A stretch of DNA of 64,000 bases, taken from contig NZ_JARLTC010000002.1 of the NCBI RefSeq assembly GCF_029382225.1, positions 682,001 through 746,000 of the forward strand. Reading direction: 5' to 3'. The notes under the pieces were generated by a model. The model did not search any database, was not told where the DNA came from, and saw nothing but the letters and a program-made list of their open reading frames with translations. Source of the stretch: Spongiactinospora sp. TRM90649 (GTDB taxonomy: Bacteria > Actinomycetota > Actinomycetes > Streptosporangiales > Streptosporangiaceae). This document shows positions 8,879 to 17,135 of the stretch, in pieces. Both the position numbers and the translations under genes were made by a program. Every line of letters starts with the position of its first letter. Position 1 is the stretch's first letter.

Positions 8879-9715
8879 CTACTTCCACGGACTCCCGGCC
8901 AGCAGGCCGCCGTCGATCAGAATGCTGCTTCCCGAAATGAACGAGCCGGCCCCGGAAGCGAGCAGCAAACATGCTCCGATCAATTCCGAGGGCGCCCCGG
9001 GGCGCCGCATCGGGCAACGGTCGAGTATCCACTTCGCCCGATCCTCGTCAAGCCACAGCGGCCTTGAGAGGGACGTCATGAGGAAGCCGGGCGCTATACA
9101 GTTGACCCGGATGTTATATTTCGCCCACTCAATACACATCGTCTTCGTCGCCTGCGCCAATGCCGCCTTATGTGCCCCATAGACGGAGACATCCTCAAGC
9201 CCGATCTCAGAGTTGACCGATGTAATGTTAATGATCGACCCGCCGCCCGAGTTCCGCATCGAGAGCATGGCTTCGCGTGCGATGAAGTAGGCGGAGCGCA
9301 AGTTGACGTTGGCGATCTCGGTCCACAGATCGGTTCCGACACTGGCGATAGGCCGCCGCTCGTTCATCGCGGCGGCGTTCACCACGACGTCCAGCGCCTC
9401 GTATCGCTCAACGGACCTGGCAACGAGTTGCCGAGGCGCATCGACCTCCCGCAGGTCCGCGGGCACCACAATGAAATCGACACCTCTGTTTGAAAGAAAA
9501 TTGCTGAGCCGACCGCACAGCTCCTCATTCACATCAGAAAGGACCAGGCGGGCACCGGCGGCGGCCAGCCCGATGGCCAGCCAGCCGCCGACCCCGCCCC
9601 CGGCGCCGGTTATCAGAGCGGTCATGTCACGCAGCGAGAACAAGTAACCGGGTGCCGCGGAGGTCAAATCCCAGTACTCGGCGCCGTCTTCGGTCGCAGC
9701 GATTGATAGTGGCAC
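8879..9715 (-). CDS. SDR family oxidoreductase in a low-GC four-gene operon
   Basis: 278 aa from a GTG with GGAG upstream, 4 bp after the stop of the oxygenase gene. The cofactor motif is ALITGAGGGVGGWLA, followed by NAAAMN (the NNAG position), the catalytic Ser in INITSVNSEIG, Tyr and Lys in VYGAHKAAL, and PGF after the active site. A preference for NAD is suggested by the acidic VLSDVN at the end of beta-2. About 30 residues precede the Rossmann fold, which is a little longer than usual. This is the last gene of an operon with oxygenase, aldolase and membrane protein genes. GC content is visibly lower than in the flanking genes, as in the rest of the operon. Likely oxidises or reduces the product of the oxygenase/aldolase pair. 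Confidence 0.85.
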   Translation of the reverse strand: MPLSIAATEDGAEYWDLTSAAPGYLFSLRDMTALITGAGGGVGGWLAIGLAAAGARLVLSDVNEELCGRLSNFLSNRGVDFIVVPADLREVDAPRQLVARSVERYEALDVVVNAAAMNERRPIASVGTDLWTEIANVNLRSAYFIAREAMLSMRNSGGGSIINITSVNSEIGLEDVSVYGAHKAALAQATKTMCIEWAKYNIRVNCIAPGFLMTSLSRPLWLDEDRAKWILDRCPMRRPGAPSELIGACLLLASGAGSFISGSSILIDGGLLAGSPWK

Positions 9716-9719
9716 GTAT

Positions 9720-10508
9720 TCAACTCCACAGTCTTGCACCGATCTTCCCCCGAGTAAGGCCGAGGAACCCCGAGATGGTAACACGCCTTCCTCGATCTGT
9801 CTTGGAGACGGAATGAAGGCGGGTCGATTTCACGATGATCAAATCACCTACACTGGGCCGAATAGTGACATCCGGCTCGGGAAGTCTCGCGGGATCGAAT
9901 CCATAGGTCTTGTTCTCGCCTGAAACACCGACTTCCCTCATACTGTCGAGCGTTTTATCCCACACATTCAATTCCCCACCCCGGCAGGGAGCCTCAAGGT
10001 GCATGTTGACGCCGAACTGCTCGAAAAATTCTAGTTCCAAATCGAGCGCGGGGTTGAATTCGGACAACATATCGAAATGCGGAAGCGCCTCCAGGAGAGG
10101 ATCCCAGCTACGCATCATACCGAACACCACCGGCCTGCGCCTGAAACGGAGTAACTGCGCACCGTACGGTGCGAGCTCTTCGATCTCACTCCTGAACGTA
10201 TCGGCGGGATTGGCGTACGGATGAAAAGCCTCCCGCAGCTCCCGAATGACTCTGGGCGCGCGCTCCAGGTAGCTCTCGATGGCCTGTTCTCCGTTGCGGA
10301 AGGCATCCGTGAACGCTTCGACCTGGCTACGATAGATCCTTCTGGAAGAGTTTCGCATTATCTCCGGAATGATGTGACCGCGAGCGTAGGCGCATACGTC
10401 TGCTGGAATGTAGCCGGGTATGCGCGCCACCAACAGGGAAGGTTCGCCGATAAGAGCATCATATGCCGTGGTGAGGTCCACCCCGCTTATGATGCTCCGA
10501 CTATTCAC
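9720..10508 (-). CDS. 2-oxoglutarate/Fe(II)-dependent oxygenase-like protein
   Basis: 262 aa, GTG start overlapping the aldolase stop (GTGA). The iron-binding triad is visible as H144-F-D146 and H232, and an Arg at about 241-242 in the KTDRGRRVTISGF strand would hold 2-oxoglutarate. The GDLIIVKSTRLHSV strand before the distal His is typical of prolyl-hydroxylase-like double-stranded beta-helix enzymes. It would be a soluble hydroxylase or halogenase-like enzyme. I cannot place the substrate; the neighbouring aldolase and SDR suggest a small molecule. A 2OG oxygenase coupled to an HpcH/HpaI aldolase is not a pairing I recognise. Confidence 0.75.
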   Translation of the reverse strand: MNSRSIISGVDLTTAYDALIGEPSLLVARIPGYIPADVCAYARGHIIPEIMRNSSRRIYRSQVEAFTDAFRNGEQAIESYLERAPRVIRELREAFHPYANPADTFRSEIEELAPYGAQLLRFRRRPVVFGMMRSWDPLLEALPHFDMLSEFNPALDLELEFFEQFGVNMHLEAPCRGGELNVWDKTLDSMREVGVSGENKTYGFDPARLPEPDVTIRPSVGDLIIVKSTRLHSVSKTDRGRRVTISGFLGLTRGKIGARLWS

Positions 10509-11260
10509 CCTGTCCTCAGTTCACGTAGGACCGCCCCCGCCCCGGCGGCCGCGTAGCCGGCGTCGGAGCCCACTGCCAGCAGAACGCTCCCCTGCTCGAC
10601 TTCAGCTCTCGCCGACGAACCGTTAGGACAGAAGATCCCGAATGGAACACCCTTTTCTCGACAAGCGACACGAACGTGGTCCACCTTTTGACGGAGATCG
10701 GCATCGGCGAGGTCTCCGAGTATCCCCATGCTCCCCGAGAGGTCGTAGGGCCCAACAAATATGGCATCGATACCCTCGACCGACAGGATGTCGTCGATAT
10801 TATCCACGCCTTCTACTTCCTCTATTTGGGCCACAACGGCCACACTGTCGTTCGCGCTGCTCAGATATTCCTTGAAGGAAGATCCATACCTGTGCGCGCG
10901 TGCGATCCCGACACTGCGCCTGCCGATCGGTGGGTACTTGGCATTTTTGACGACACGCTGAGCATCCGCCGCGGTCGCGACATGCGGAATTATTATTCCA
11001 TCGCACCCGGTGTCCAGGGCGTGCTTGATCCATGTTTCCGAGCCGTCCGGGAGCCGCATGACCGCATAAGAGCTCGGCTGCAGTACTTCGATGATGCGCT
11101 GAGCGCTCTTCAGGTCCAGCAGTGCCGAATGCTCCAGGTCCAGGAAGAACCACTCGAATCCCGCCTGCTGCAGGATGAGCGCCATCTCCGGAGAGTCCAG
11201 TGTTATGAGAGTACCGAGCAGGGGAGTTGAGGTGCGCACTCTCTGCCGAAGGTTATCCAT
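10505..11260 (-). CDS. HpcH/HpaI family aldolase (2-oxo acid/aldehyde aldolase)
   Basis: 251 aa. Family motifs are complete: WFFLDLEHS (catalytic His), VMRLPDG (substrate Arg), the metal-binding Glu in VAQIEEVEG and Asp in FVGPYDLSGSMG, and the YPPIGRRSVG loop. These class II aldolases cleave or form a C-C bond between pyruvate (or another 2-oxo acid) and an aldehyde, using a divalent metal. The C-terminal AVGSDAGY is also characteristic. It overlaps the membrane protein gene by 8 bp and the oxygenase by 4 bp. GC and codon use are lower than in the surrounding genes. Confidence 0.85.
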   Translation of the reverse strand: MDNLRQRVRTSTPLLGTLITLDSPEMALILQQAGFEWFFLDLEHSALLDLKSAQRIIEVLQPSSYAVMRLPDGSETWIKHALDTGCDGIIIPHVATAADAQRVVKNAKYPPIGRRSVGIARAHRYGSSFKEYLSSANDSVAVVAQIEEVEGVDNIDDILSVEGIDAIFVGPYDLSGSMGILGDLADADLRQKVDHVRVACREKGVPFGIFCPNGSSARAEVEQGSVLLAVGSDAGYAAAGAGAVLRELRTG

Positions 11261-12227
11261 TTATAATTCCCCTTCTCAGGGTCTCGTAGTAGACGTTCGC
11301 CTCTATATCTGGATTGAGTTCCCGCAGCCGCTCCAATCCCGCCCTCCGGACTATCCCTCCCTCATTTATCTTCAACGAGTCGTGCCACAGCACATTGTAG
11401 TAATCTAGCATTACCTTGCCCAGCACGGGATCGGAGATCAGGATCGAGTCCATCGAGCCCGTCAGGTTCACGGGGGGAAATATGAAAACGTATAGAACAT
11501 CTCTTTTGCTGGTTATGTGGAGGCTTAGCGGATGCAGCAGCGGGCGGACACGATCCTGATCGAATATCGCAAAGGAGACCCGTCCCGTTTGGAGCAGCTC
11601 GGCGCTTCGCTGGACCAGCCATAGTGATTTCTGTTCGGTGTCCACGCTTGCGATGCTTCGAAAACTCTTAAGTGTACTCTTCTTGCTCCTGATGTAGCCG
11701 TGCACCTCCGAAAAATAGCGATCCAGTTCGGGGTGTTCGCCCTGAGCCGGCGACAGATTCAGCGTGCTCACGGTGGTAGCCCCCGCCGTTATCTCGACGA
11801 GGGTCTTCAAGAACTCTTCGCTCGTCTTGAACACCTCCACGCCCCGTGCGGGCTGGCGGAGCAGACGCTCCTGCCTAGCGATCATCGACTCGGAGCGGTC
11901 GTAGACGTAGGCGATGAAGGTGGCCAATGTTCCCATGAGGTAGCCCGAGACGAGTTCCAGCGGAATAGGAACCGGATTCTTCAGGAAAAGGTTAACGACC
12001 CCATGGATCAGCGCGATCATGGCGAAAATACCAGCGAGCCAGATCGACAGCTTACCGGCGATTCGAGCACCATCGTCGCTCAAATCGACCCACCTCCGCC
12101 GCACCACCATGATAGGAGGCCAGGTTACAACGACTCTATGATCATCTATAGAGCCGATCAGGTCGACCTTAATTGATTTTGGCGTGGTGAAATATCCCCT
12201 TTGGCCACACGTGTAGACATTGAACAT
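11253..12227 (-). CDS. membrane protein with two N-terminal helices and a cytosolic domain, unknown function
   Basis: 324 aa. Two hydrophobic helices lie at about residues 58-77 (LSIWLAGIFAMIALIHGVVN) and 88-108 (IPLELVSGYLMGTLATFIAYV). A soluble region of about 200 aa follows, containing TTVSTLNLS, KSLWLVQRSAELL, VSFAIFD, DVLYVFIFPP and DSILISDPVLGKVMLDYYNVLWHDS. The alternating pattern and the last motif faintly recall the degenerate phospholipase-D-like sensor domains seen in some regulators, but this is a guess. The start at 12227 follows GGATGAG; a later Met at residue 40 has no good ribosome site. It is the first gene of the coupled operon, so it may be the sensor, anchor or immunity/transport part. 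Confidence 0.6.
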   Translation of the reverse strand: MFNVYTCGQRGYFTTPKSIKVDLIGSIDDHRVVVTWPPIMVVRRRWVDLSDDGARIAGKLSIWLAGIFAMIALIHGVVNLFLKNPVPIPLELVSGYLMGTLATFIAYVYDRSESMIARQERLLRQPARGVEVFKTSEEFLKTLVEITAGATTVSTLNLSPAQGEHPELDRYFSEVHGYIRSKKSTLKSFRSIASVDTEQKSLWLVQRSAELLQTGRVSFAIFDQDRVRPLLHPLSLHITSKRDVLYVFIFPPVNLTGSMDSILISDPVLGKVMLDYYNVLWHDSLKINEGGIVRRAGLERLRELNPDIEANVYYETLRRGIING

Positions 12228-12318
12228 CTCATCCGCCTACTTGGCCTAAATAGCGGTTGACCGACCTGATTTCAGGATGAATCAGCCGTTGACCGTCGCA
12301 TTGGCCTGCATGCGTCCA

Positions 12319-13641
12319 CTACGACTGCGAGCGGGGCCGCTCCTCGGTGAGGGGGAGGCCAGGGCGGTCCTTTACCAGGAAGCTCGCGAGCAGGCCGACC
12401 ACGGTGACGAACGACAGGTAGACGCCCACGGAGTACACCGTGCCCGTGCGGGTCTGCAGCACCTCGGCGATGGTCGGCGCGAACGCGCCGCCCAGGATGG
12501 CCCCGACCGCGTAGGAGATGGCCGCGCCGCTGTAGCGCACCCTGGTCGGGAACATCTCCGCGTACAGCGCGGGCTGCGGCCCGTACGTCAGCCCCAGGCC
12601 GACGGTGAACAGCACCAGCGCCAGGATGACCAGCCCGAGGTTCGCCGTGTCGAGCAGCAGGAAGAACGGGAACATCCAGACGAGCTGCGCGACGAAGCCG
12701 ATCCGGTAGATCACCAGCCTGCCGTACCGGTCGGCCAGCCACCCGGCGAGCAGGGTGCTCGCCAGCCAGCCCACCGCCGAGACCATCACCGCCGCCAGCA
12801 CCACCGACCGGTCCATGTGCAAGGTCTTGGTCGCGTACGACTGCACGTAGCCGCCGGTGCTCATGTAGCCGACCGCGTTGTTGGCCGCGAACAGCAGCGC
12901 CCCGACGATGACCAGCGGCCAGTGGTGCCGGAACAGCTCGACGACCGGCACGCTCGACTGGGTCCTGGTCTTGCGCACCTCCTCGAACACCGGGCTCTCC
13001 GCGACCCGGGTGCGGATGTAGGTGCCGAACACCACCAGCACCACGCTGAGCAGGAACGGGATGCGCCAGCCCCAGGCGAGGAACTGCTCGGGGGTGGTGA
13101 GCGCGGCGACCGCGGCCAGCACGCCGTTGGCCAGCAGCAGCCCGATCGGCACGCCGATCTGGGGGAACGCGCCGTAGAGCCCGCGTCGGCCGGGGGGAGC
13201 GTGCTCGACGGCGAGCAGGGCGGCACCGCCCCACTCGCCACCGGCCGACAGCCCCTGCAGTATGCGCAGCAGCACCAGGATGATCGGCGCGGCGACGCCG
13301 ATGGCCTGCGCCGAGGGCACCAGGCCCATCAGCGCCGTGGAGACGCCCATCAGCAGCAGCGTCGCGATCAGCATGGCCCGGCGGCCGAGCCGGTCGCCGA
13401 GATGACCGGCGATCACGGCGCCTACCGGGCGGAAGAAGAAGCTGATCCCGATGGTGGCGAAGGATATGAGTAACGCGTCTTTTCCGATTCCACCGAAGAA
13501 TTCGGTGGCGAACACGAGCCCGGTACTGATCGCGTAAATGAAGAAGTCGTACCACTCGATGGTCGTGCCGACCATGGTGGCCAGGACGACACGACGATGT
13601 TCCCGATGTTCCCGGTCAGGCGCGATGTGGGTGGGGGGCAT
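12319..13641 (-). CDS. MFS transporter, metabolite:H+ symporter (MHS) type
   Basis: 440 aa, ATG with AGGAGG 8 bp upstream; a longer in-frame extension exists but has no ribosome site. The N-terminal TMVGTTIEWYDFFIY is the hallmark of the MHS subgroup (shikimate, proline/betaine, citrate and ketoglutarate importers). GHLGDRLGRRAML is the helix 2-3 loop and LLRILQGLSAGGEWGGA the helix 4 motif. Twelve membrane helices are evident. It is an importer of an organic acid or zwitterion. Coded on the same strand just downstream of a degradation block (CMD, monooxygenase, amidohydrolase), it probably brings in the substrate for that pathway. Confidence 0.85.
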   Translation of the reverse strand: MPPTHIAPDREHREHRRVVLATMVGTTIEWYDFFIYAISTGLVFATEFFGGIGKDALLISFATIGISFFFRPVGAVIAGHLGDRLGRRAMLIATLLLMGVSTALMGLVPSAQAIGVAAPIILVLLRILQGLSAGGEWGGAALLAVEHAPPGRRGLYGAFPQIGVPIGLLLANGVLAAVAALTTPEQFLAWGWRIPFLLSVVLVVFGTYIRTRVAESPVFEEVRKTRTQSSVPVVELFRHHWPLVIVGALLFAANNAVGYMSTGGYVQSYATKTLHMDRSVVLAAVMVSAVGWLASTLLAGWLADRYGRLVIYRIGFVAQLVWMFPFFLLLDTANLGLVILALVLFTVGLGLTYGPQPALYAEMFPTRVRYSGAAISYAVGAILGGAFAPTIAEVLQTRTGTVYSVGVYLSFVTVVGLLASFLVKDRPGLPLTEERPRSQS

Positions 13642-13723
13642 GCCGGGCACCTCCTGTTCAGTGCCGCGAGGGTAATCGCGTACTGTGCAGGATCGTCGAT
13701 CTTTACTGGTCGCGCAATATAAT

Positions 13724-14392
13724 TCAACCAGCCTCGTCGGATTCGCCGGGATCGCCAAGAAGTTCGCGCAGCACGGGCAGCCCGAGTTCGACGCTGCGCA
13801 CGCCGATCAGGCTCGCGATCTCCAGCACGGCCATGATCTCGGCGCCGGTCGCGCCGTGCGCCAGCGCGTTGTCGATGTGCACGCGCAGGCCGCCGGCGTA
13901 CATGTGGGTGGCCGAGGCGTCGATGGCGATGTAGACGAACTCCTTCACCTTCGGCGGGAGCGGGCCGCTCTCCCAGGGGACCGACGACAGGCGGGTGTAG
14001 GCGGCGAAGTAGTCCGGGTCGAGCGCGAGCAGGTCGTCCCAGCCGGAGTCCCAGTAGCCCCGGCGGCGGGCGAAGTCGGCCTTCAGCTCCGCCCTACGCG
14101 GGTCGTCGCCGTCGGGGTACTCCCCGCGCCGCCGTAGCGCCTCGGCCAGCAGCGGGACGCCGGTGGTGAGCGCGTGCACGCCGAGCACCGAGGTGAGCTG
14201 CAGGGTCTCGACGATCTCGGCCGGGGTCGCGCCGTGCTCAAGCGCGCCCCGGGTGTGCTCCCGCACGCCGGGCGCGTGCAGGTGGGTGACCGACGCGCTG
14301 ACGGCCAGCGCCACCAGGTGCGCGATCCTTGGCGGAAGGGCCGGGACGGCCGCCAGCTCCCGGTAGGCCGCCGCGTACTCCTCCTCGCTCAC
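13724..14392 (-). CDS. two-domain carboxymuconolactone decarboxylase (CMD/AhpD-like) family protein
   Basis: 222 aa, GTG start overlapping the monooxygenase stop (GTGA). Two tandem CMD domains are visible: LVALAVSASVTHLHAPGVREHTRGALEHGATPAEIVETLQLTSVLG and VYIAIDASATHMYAGGLRVHIDNALAHGATGAEIMAVLEIASLIG. Neither contains the CxxC redox pair of AhpD, so it is not a thiol peroxidase; the THLH/THMY pattern is closer to the gamma-carboxymuconolactone decarboxylase side of the family. It probably acts on an intermediate produced by the adjacent flavin monooxygenase. Confidence 0.8.
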   Translation of the reverse strand: MSEEEYAAAYRELAAVPALPPRIAHLVALAVSASVTHLHAPGVREHTRGALEHGATPAEIVETLQLTSVLGVHALTTGVPLLAEALRRRGEYPDGDDPRRAELKADFARRRGYWDSGWDDLLALDPDYFAAYTRLSSVPWESGPLPPKVKEFVYIAIDASATHMYAGGLRVHIDNALAHGATGAEIMAVLEIASLIGVRSVELGLPVLRELLGDPGESDEAG

Positions 14393-15864
14393 CTGGCCCG
14401 CCTCTCGCTGAAGCCGAACCTCGGCAGCAGCTTGGTGAGCAGGTAGTACTCGCCGTGCGGCTTCGGCCACTGGGTCACGTTCCGCCCGGAGGCAGAGCGG
14501 TAGTAGTTCGTGCAGTTCGCCTCCATCGCCGAGGCGTTCTTGTGCAACTGCCCGTCCACCCAGCGAACCCAGCGGGCCAGCGCGTCCGGCTTGGTGTCCA
14601 CGGCCCGCACCCGCCTGCGGCGCATCCGGGCGATGGTGCTCGCGGCCACTTCCGCCTGGCGTTCGAGCTGGGCGATGATCGAGAACCCGCCGTTGGTGTT
14701 GGGGCCGTACAGCATGAAGAAGTTGGGGAAGCCCGGCACGGTGATGCCGAGGAAGGCGGTGGCGTCGCCGTCCCACCGGTCGTGGATCCGCACTCCGCCG
14801 ATCCCCCGCACCTCCAGCGACGCCAGGAAGTTGGTGGGCTGGAAGCCGGTGGCCATGACCAGCACGTCGATCTCCCGCTCGGTGCCGGTCTCGTCCACGA
14901 TCCCCTTCGGGGTGATCCGGGCGACGGCGTGCGGCACCAGCTCGACGTTGTCCCGGTTGAGCGCCGGGTAGAAGCCGGTGGCCAGTACCGGCCGCTTGCA
15001 GCCCCACGGGTAGTCGGGGGTCAGGTGCTCGCGCAGCGCGGGGTCGTCGATGGTCCGCCGGATGTACTCGCGGCAGGCCAGCAGGTTGGCGCGCTGCCGC
15101 CGGCCGTTCAGGTCGTAGCCCTTGAACATCTGGCGGAACCGGTAGAAGTGGTACAGCCGCCGGGCCTTCTGCAGGATCGGGAAGCGGCGGTAGAGGGCGC
15201 GTTCCTTCGGGGTGAAGTCGCGTTCGCCCTTGGGCAGGATCCACCCGGGCTGCCGCTGGAACACGAACAGCCGCTCCACCTGCGGGGCGATGGCCGGGAC
15301 GACCTGGGTGGCGGTCGAGCCGGTGCCGACCACGGCGACCCGCTTGCCGGTCAGGTCGTGCCCGTGCTCCCAGCGCGCGGTGTGGAACCTTGGTCCGGCG
15401 AAGTCCTCGATCCCCGGCCAGTCGGGGTATCTCGGATGGTTGAGCAGCCCCAGGCAACTGATCACCACGTCGAAGCGCTCCCGCTCGCCGTCCGCGAGTA
15501 CCACGTCGTAGGCCCCGGCGGCGTCGTCCCAGGTCGCGGACTCGACGCGGGTGCCGAAGCGGCAGTGCCGGCGCAGCCCGAACCGGTCCAGCGCGTGCTC
15601 GGCGTACCGCTGGAGCTCCTCCTGCCCGGCGTGGGTGCGCGACCAGTCGTAGGGGAGGAAGGAGAAGGAGTAGGCGTGCGAGGGGATGTCCACCTCGCAG
15701 CCGGGGTAGCGGTTGTCCCACCAGGTGCCGCCTGGGCCGTCCGACTGCTCGAAGATGACGAACCGGTCGATCCCCCGCCGCTTCAGGTTGACCCCGGTGG
15801 CGATGCCGCCCAGCCCGCAGCCGACGATCGCGACTCTCGGCCCGCCCGTCCGCACCCTTCTCAT
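14389..15864 (-). CDS. flavin-containing Baeyer-Villiger-type monooxygenase
   Basis: 491 aa. FAD motif GCGLGG at residues 15-20, GGTWWDNRYPGCEVDIPSHAYSFSF after it, the Baeyer-Villiger fingerprint FAGPRFHTARW at 155-165, and the NADPH motif GTGSTA at 180-185; ATGF lies near residue 370. The fingerprint ends in W-E rather than the usual W-P/W-D. Such enzymes insert oxygen next to a ketone, giving an ester or lactone that hydrolases then open. The neighbouring SGNH hydrolase and CMD protein fit this. The ATG overlaps the peptidase gene stop by 4 bp, so the genes are coupled. Confidence 0.85.
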   Translation of the reverse strand: MRRVRTGGPRVAIVGCGLGGIATGVNLKRRGIDRFVIFEQSDGPGGTWWDNRYPGCEVDIPSHAYSFSFLPYDWSRTHAGQEELQRYAEHALDRFGLRRHCRFGTRVESATWDDAAGAYDVVLADGERERFDVVISCLGLLNHPRYPDWPGIEDFAGPRFHTARWEHGHDLTGKRVAVVGTGSTATQVVPAIAPQVERLFVFQRQPGWILPKGERDFTPKERALYRRFPILQKARRLYHFYRFRQMFKGYDLNGRRQRANLLACREYIRRTIDDPALREHLTPDYPWGCKRPVLATGFYPALNRDNVELVPHAVARITPKGIVDETGTEREIDVLVMATGFQPTNFLASLEVRGIGGVRIHDRWDGDATAFLGITVPGFPNFFMLYGPNTNGGFSIIAQLERQAEVAASTIARMRRRRVRAVDTKPDALARWVRWVDGQLHKNASAMEANCTNYYRSASGRNVTQWPKPHGEYYLLTKLLPRFGFSERRAR

Positions 15865-17135
15865 CGGCACATCAGCCTCTCCATGACTCGTTCGCCGAAC
15901 CGCAGCGCCTCGACGGGCACGCGCTCGTCCACGCCGTGGAACATGGCGGGGTAGTCGTAGCCGGACGGCAGCAGCATCGGCGTGAACCCGTAGGTCCGCA
16001 TGCCGAGCCGTCCGAACCACTTGTTGTCGGTGCCCCCGCTGAACACGTACGGCGCGGCCCGGCTCCCCGGCAGCTCGTCCCGCAGCGCCTCCGCCATCCG
16101 GTCGAACCACTCGCCGGTGTGGTCGGAGACGACCGGTGGCGTGCGCCGCAGCAGGCGCACCTCCGCCGACGGCCCGGCCTCCGCGCGGATCCGCCGGTCC
16201 AGCTCGTCCTCCTGTCCCGGTAGGTACCGGCAGTCGACGCGGGCCCACGCCTCCCCGGGGACGACGTTCTCCTTGTCACCCGCGCCGACGCGGGTGACGT
16301 TGACGGTGGTGCTCATCCCCGCCGCCAGCATCCGGCCGAACGGACCGGTCCCCGAGGTGAGCACGTCGAGCACGTCGGCGGGCTCGCTGACCTCGCGCCC
16401 GGCCAGCTCGCAGGCCAGCAGGCGCATCGGCTCCGGCACCGCCACGGTGCGCGTCGCCGCGGCCAGCCGCAGAACGGTGTCGGCCAGCCCGGTGATGGGG
16501 TTGTCCAGCGCGGCCAGGCTGCCGTGGCCGGCGATCCCGCGCTGGACGATCTCGTACCAGCGCAGTCCCTTGTCCGCGACGGAGATCGCGAACGTCGGCG
16601 GGCCGTCCGGCGGGGACGCCACGTTGAAGCCGCCCACCTCGCCGAGGCACGCGGCGCAGCCCTCGAACAGCTCCGGATGCTCGTTGACCAGGTATCCCGC
16701 GCCGTGCACGCCACCGGTCTCCTCGTCGGCGACGAAGGCGAGCACGATGTCGCGGCGCGGGCGCGCGCCCGCCGCCAGCAACCGGCCGGTCGCGGCGAGG
16801 GTCATCGCGACGGCGTTCTTCATGTCCACCGCGCCGCGCCCCCACACCTGCCCGTCGCGGATCTCGCCGCCGCGCGGGTGGACCGTCCAGGCCGACGGGT
16901 CGGCGGGGACGGTGTCCAGGTGTCCCTGCACCAGCAGCGCGGGCAGGCCGGGCTCGGTCCCCTCGATCCGGGTGACCACGTTGGTACGGCGGGGCTCGGC
17001 CTCCAGCAGCACCGGGTCCAGGCCCATCCCGGCCAGCAGCGCGGCGACGTACTCGGCCGCGTCGCGCTCGTCGGCGCCGGGGTTGCTGGTGTCGAACCTG
17101 ATCAGATCCGCGCAGATCTCCTCGACCGGCTTCAT
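15861..17135 (-). CDS. M20 family metallopeptidase/amidohydrolase (ArgE/DapE/ACY1-like)
   Basis: 424 aa. The start ATG (17135) has GGGGGAGG just upstream and overlaps the stop of the SGNH gene. Metal ligands and the general base are visible: VQGHLDTVP (His and Asp), GRGAVDMKN (bridging Asp), DEETGG (catalytic Glu plus ligand Glu), and a final His in AMFHGVDERV. The dimerisation lid domain lies in the middle (GIAGHGSLAALDNPI, VTRVGAGDKENVVPGEA). Enzymes of this type cleave N-acyl amino acids or short peptides in the cytosol. In this operon it would release an amine and a carboxylate from an amide-linked substrate. Confidence 0.85.
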   Translation of the reverse strand: MKPVEEICADLIRFDTSNPGADERDAAEYVAALLAGMGLDPVLLEAEPRRTNVVTRIEGTEPGLPALLVQGHLDTVPADPSAWTVHPRGGEIRDGQVWGRGAVDMKNAVAMTLAATGRLLAAGARPRRDIVLAFVADEETGGVHGAGYLVNEHPELFEGCAACLGEVGGFNVASPPDGPPTFAISVADKGLRWYEIVQRGIAGHGSLAALDNPITGLADTVLRLAAATRTVAVPEPMRLLACELAGREVSEPADVLDVLTSGTGPFGRMLAAGMSTTVNVTRVGAGDKENVVPGEAWARVDCRYLPGQEDELDRRIRAEAGPSAEVRLLRRTPPVVSDHTGEWFDRMAEALRDELPGSRAAPYVFSGGTDNKWFGRLGMRTYGFTPMLLPSGYDYPAMFHGVDERVPVEALRFGERVMERLMCR

